Assembly (NCBI RefSeq): GCF_022664465.1
Contig: NZ_JAKREV010000004.1
Coordinates: 1-64,000 of the forward strand
Length of the DNA stretch: 64,000 bases
Origin: Sphingomonas hankookensis
Lineage (GTDB): Bacteria; Pseudomonadota; Alphaproteobacteria; Sphingomonadales; Sphingomonadaceae
Direction: 5' to 3'
A model generated the notes under the pieces. That model saw only the letters and a program-made list of their open reading frames with translations. It did not search any database and was not told where the DNA came from. Position numbers and translations under genes: made by a program. Shown here one piece after another: positions 62,662-64,000 of the stretch (positions are counted from its first letter, which is position 1; the number at the start of each line of letters is the position of its first letter).

Positions 62662-63383
62662 CCGCCCGCCGCACCGTCCTCGCGCTCGCCGCCGCGGTCC
62701 CGCTGCTCGGCGGGTGCAAGCTGGTGTCAGAGGTCCGCGATGCCCGGCACCAGCGCCAGTTGCAGACCGACTGGCCGTGGCTCGGCCGCTATGCCGCCGA
62801 CAACGCCGCGCTCGCCAAGTCCGGCGTCGCGACCGACATCGTCTTCATGGGCGATTCGATTACCGAGGGGTGGCAGGGCAAGCGCCCCGACTATTTCCGC
62901 CCCGGCCGGGTCTGTCGCGGGATCGGCGGGCAGACCACGCCGCAGATGGTGCTGCGCATGATGGCCGACGTTATCGCCCACCGCCCGAAATTCGTCCACA
63001 TCATGGGCGGGATCAACGACATCGCCGGCAATACCGGGCCGATGACGTTGGCGCAGACGCAGGACAATTTCGCCATGATGACGATGCTGGCGCGCGCCGC
63101 GGGCATCGGCGTGCTGCTGGGCAGTGTGCCGCCGACCGCCGGCATCCCGTGGCAACCCGACCTCGCCACCGTCGAGCCGGTCCGCGCGCTCAACCGCTGG
63201 CTGCGCGACTATGCGGGGCACCAAGGCGCGGCCTATGTCGACTATACCCCGGTGCTGGCGACGCCCGACGGCGCGATGCGGCCCGAGTACACCAATGACG
63301 GCCTGCATCCGCAGGCGCCGGGCTATGCCGCGATGGAAACGGCGCTGACCCCGGTGCTGCGCGCCAAGGGCCTGCCGGTCTGA
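62658..63383 (+). CDS. SGNH/GDSL esterase lipoprotein
   Basis: This 241-residue lipoprotein has the lipobox LLGGC (C20) and the SGNH motifs GDSITEGW (S67), IGGQTT, MGGINDI and NDGLHPQAPGY (catalytic D and H). It may deacylate plant-sugar esters, working with the neighbouring carboxylesterase and GH3 enzyme. It starts at GTG 62658, overlapping the carboxylesterase stop by four bases, so translation is coupled. Confidence 0.92.
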   Translation: MTARRTVLALAAAVPLLGGCKLVSEVRDARHQRQLQTDWPWLGRYAADNAALAKSGVATDIVFMGDSITEGWQGKRPDYFRPGRVCRGIGGQTTPQMVLRMMADVIAHRPKFVHIMGGINDIAGNTGPMTLAQTQDNFAMMTMLARAAGIGVLLGSVPPTAGIPWQPDLATVEPVRALNRWLRDYAGHQGAAYVDYTPVLATPDGAMRPEYTNDGLHPQAPGYAAMETALTPVLRAKGLPV

Positions 63384-63508
63384 AGCTGAACGAACCCGTC
63401 CGACCCGCGACAATTCGGCACAATTTCCATCGGTTTGCGACAAACGTCTGCGACACGCGTTCGCCATTTTCGCTGTCGACCCTGGTGGTTCGAAAGAGGA
63501 GAAGAGGG

Positions 63509-63841
63509 ATGAAGAAGTTTGCATTGATGCTCGCCGGTCTCGGCGTCGCCATGACCGCGCTGCCCGCCGCCGCCCAGCCGTGGCAGTCGATCAACCAGCG
63601 CCAGGCGCAGATTGAACGCCGCATCGACCAGGGCATCCGCAACGGGTCGCTCAGCCGGCGCGAGGCGGTCAACCTGCGCGGTGAATTCCGCCAGATCGCC
63701 CAGCTCGAACAGCGCTATCGCCGCTCGAACGGCCTGTCGATGCAGGAACGCCGCGACCTCGACCGCCGCTTCAACGCGCTGTCGTACAAGGTCCGCGTCG
63801 ACAAGAACGACCGTAACGGTCGCCCGGGCTATCGGCGGTAA
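63509..63841 (+). CDS. Small secreted protein with coiled-coil-like repeats
   Basis: This 110-residue protein has a signal peptide (KKFALMLAGLGVAMTALPAAAQ). A basic region rich in Arg, Gln and Glu follows, with QRQAQIERRIDQGIRNGSLSRREAVNLRGEFRQIAQLEQRYRRSNGLSMQERRDLDRRF. The pattern is typical of small periplasmic proteins of sphingomonads whose function is unknown. GAGG precedes ATG 63509. Confidence 0.8.
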   Translation: MKKFALMLAGLGVAMTALPAAAQPWQSINQRQAQIERRIDQGIRNGSLSRREAVNLRGEFRQIAQLEQRYRRSNGLSMQERRDLDRRFNALSYKVRVDKNDRNGRPGYRR

Positions 63842-63852
63842 GGCACTTCCCG

Positions 63853-64000
63853 CACCCTCACCCTTCCGCGGCTTCGCCTCTCCCTCCCTCTCCCGCCGGG
63901 AGAGGAGCAGCGGGTGAACAGCATCCCATGCTGTTCAGGCCATGCCGGGGGCACGGCCGACCCGCTGCTGGGCCCGCCCGGCGCAGCCGGGTGGGAAGGG
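63853..64000. repeat. Type E inverted repeat with cloverleaf-like insert, cut by window end
   Basis: CACCCTCACCCTTCCGCGGC opens the element as at 29713, and CCGGGTGGGAAGGG closes it at the window edge. Between them an outer stem AGCAGCGGGT/ACCCGCTGCT (63906-63915 and 63960-63969) encloses two inner hairpins. Confidence 0.75.

Overview
The window looks like a chromosomal segment of a Sphingomonas-type alphaproteobacterium (Sphingomonadaceae). It is GC-rich and carries a MipZ division regulator, an alphaproteobacterial aa3-oxidase subunit IV peptide, a three-gene proton-translocating transhydrogenase, a large TonB-dependent receptor, a De Ley-Doudoroff galactonate cluster and a ROK/GH3 sugar cluster. 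It also carries many short GC-rich inverted repeats between genes. The genus-level assignment is inference from gene content.

Positions 1-15204 form an accessory region bounded by pieces of one IS3-type insertion sequence: a left end with the start of OrfA at 1-127, and a decayed OrfB with its right end at 14889-15204. Between them lie short-chain dehydrogenases (SDRs), LysR, AraC and two TetR regulators with palindromic or repeated operator-like sites, a TonB-dependent receptor and a SnoaL-like protein. There is also clear decay: a frameshifted SDR relic, a possible ABC-ATPase relic and an acyltransferase missing its N-terminus. The most striking gene here is an in-frame fusion of an aldehyde dehydrogenase and an aldo-keto reductase (2352-4778), joined where the two parent families share a Ser-Gly-Leu/Ile motif.

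From a tRNA-Ser at 15505 the window looks like core chromosome. It holds a cyclophilin-type isomerase, a LysE exporter, an MCE lipid-transport operon (MlaE-MlaF-MlaD-PqiC-like), a HAD hydrolase, PEP carboxylase, a glutaredoxin-MauE membrane protein, panC, mipZ with a J-domain protein, a phosphomannomutase/phosphoglucomutase and an exonuclease. The dgo cluster follows (SSS transporter, kinase, aldolase, divergent GntR), then fghA, rluE and an NtrC-type regulator. The pnt operon is next, with a PH-domain gene and a DUF559 endonuclease gene sitting between pntA1 and pntA2. The DUF559 gene lies inside a pair of long inverted repeats. The same repeat pair occurs without the gene at 60961-61095, which suggests a repeat family mobilised or maintained by a DUF559 nuclease.

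The last third holds a MarR-type regulator, tRNA-Val, a POT peptide transporter, a nitroreductase, rsmI beside an LpoA-like lipoprotein, and an ldcA/mpl peptidoglycan-recycling pair. It ends in a sugar-utilisation block: FucP-type MFS transporter, ROK fructokinase, ROK repressor, GH3 glucosidase, type-B carboxylesterase and SGNH esterase lipoprotein. Three copies of a TCCGACA motif in promoters of this block may be the ROK operator. Sigma factors, expression and enzyme substrates cannot be read from the sequence alone.
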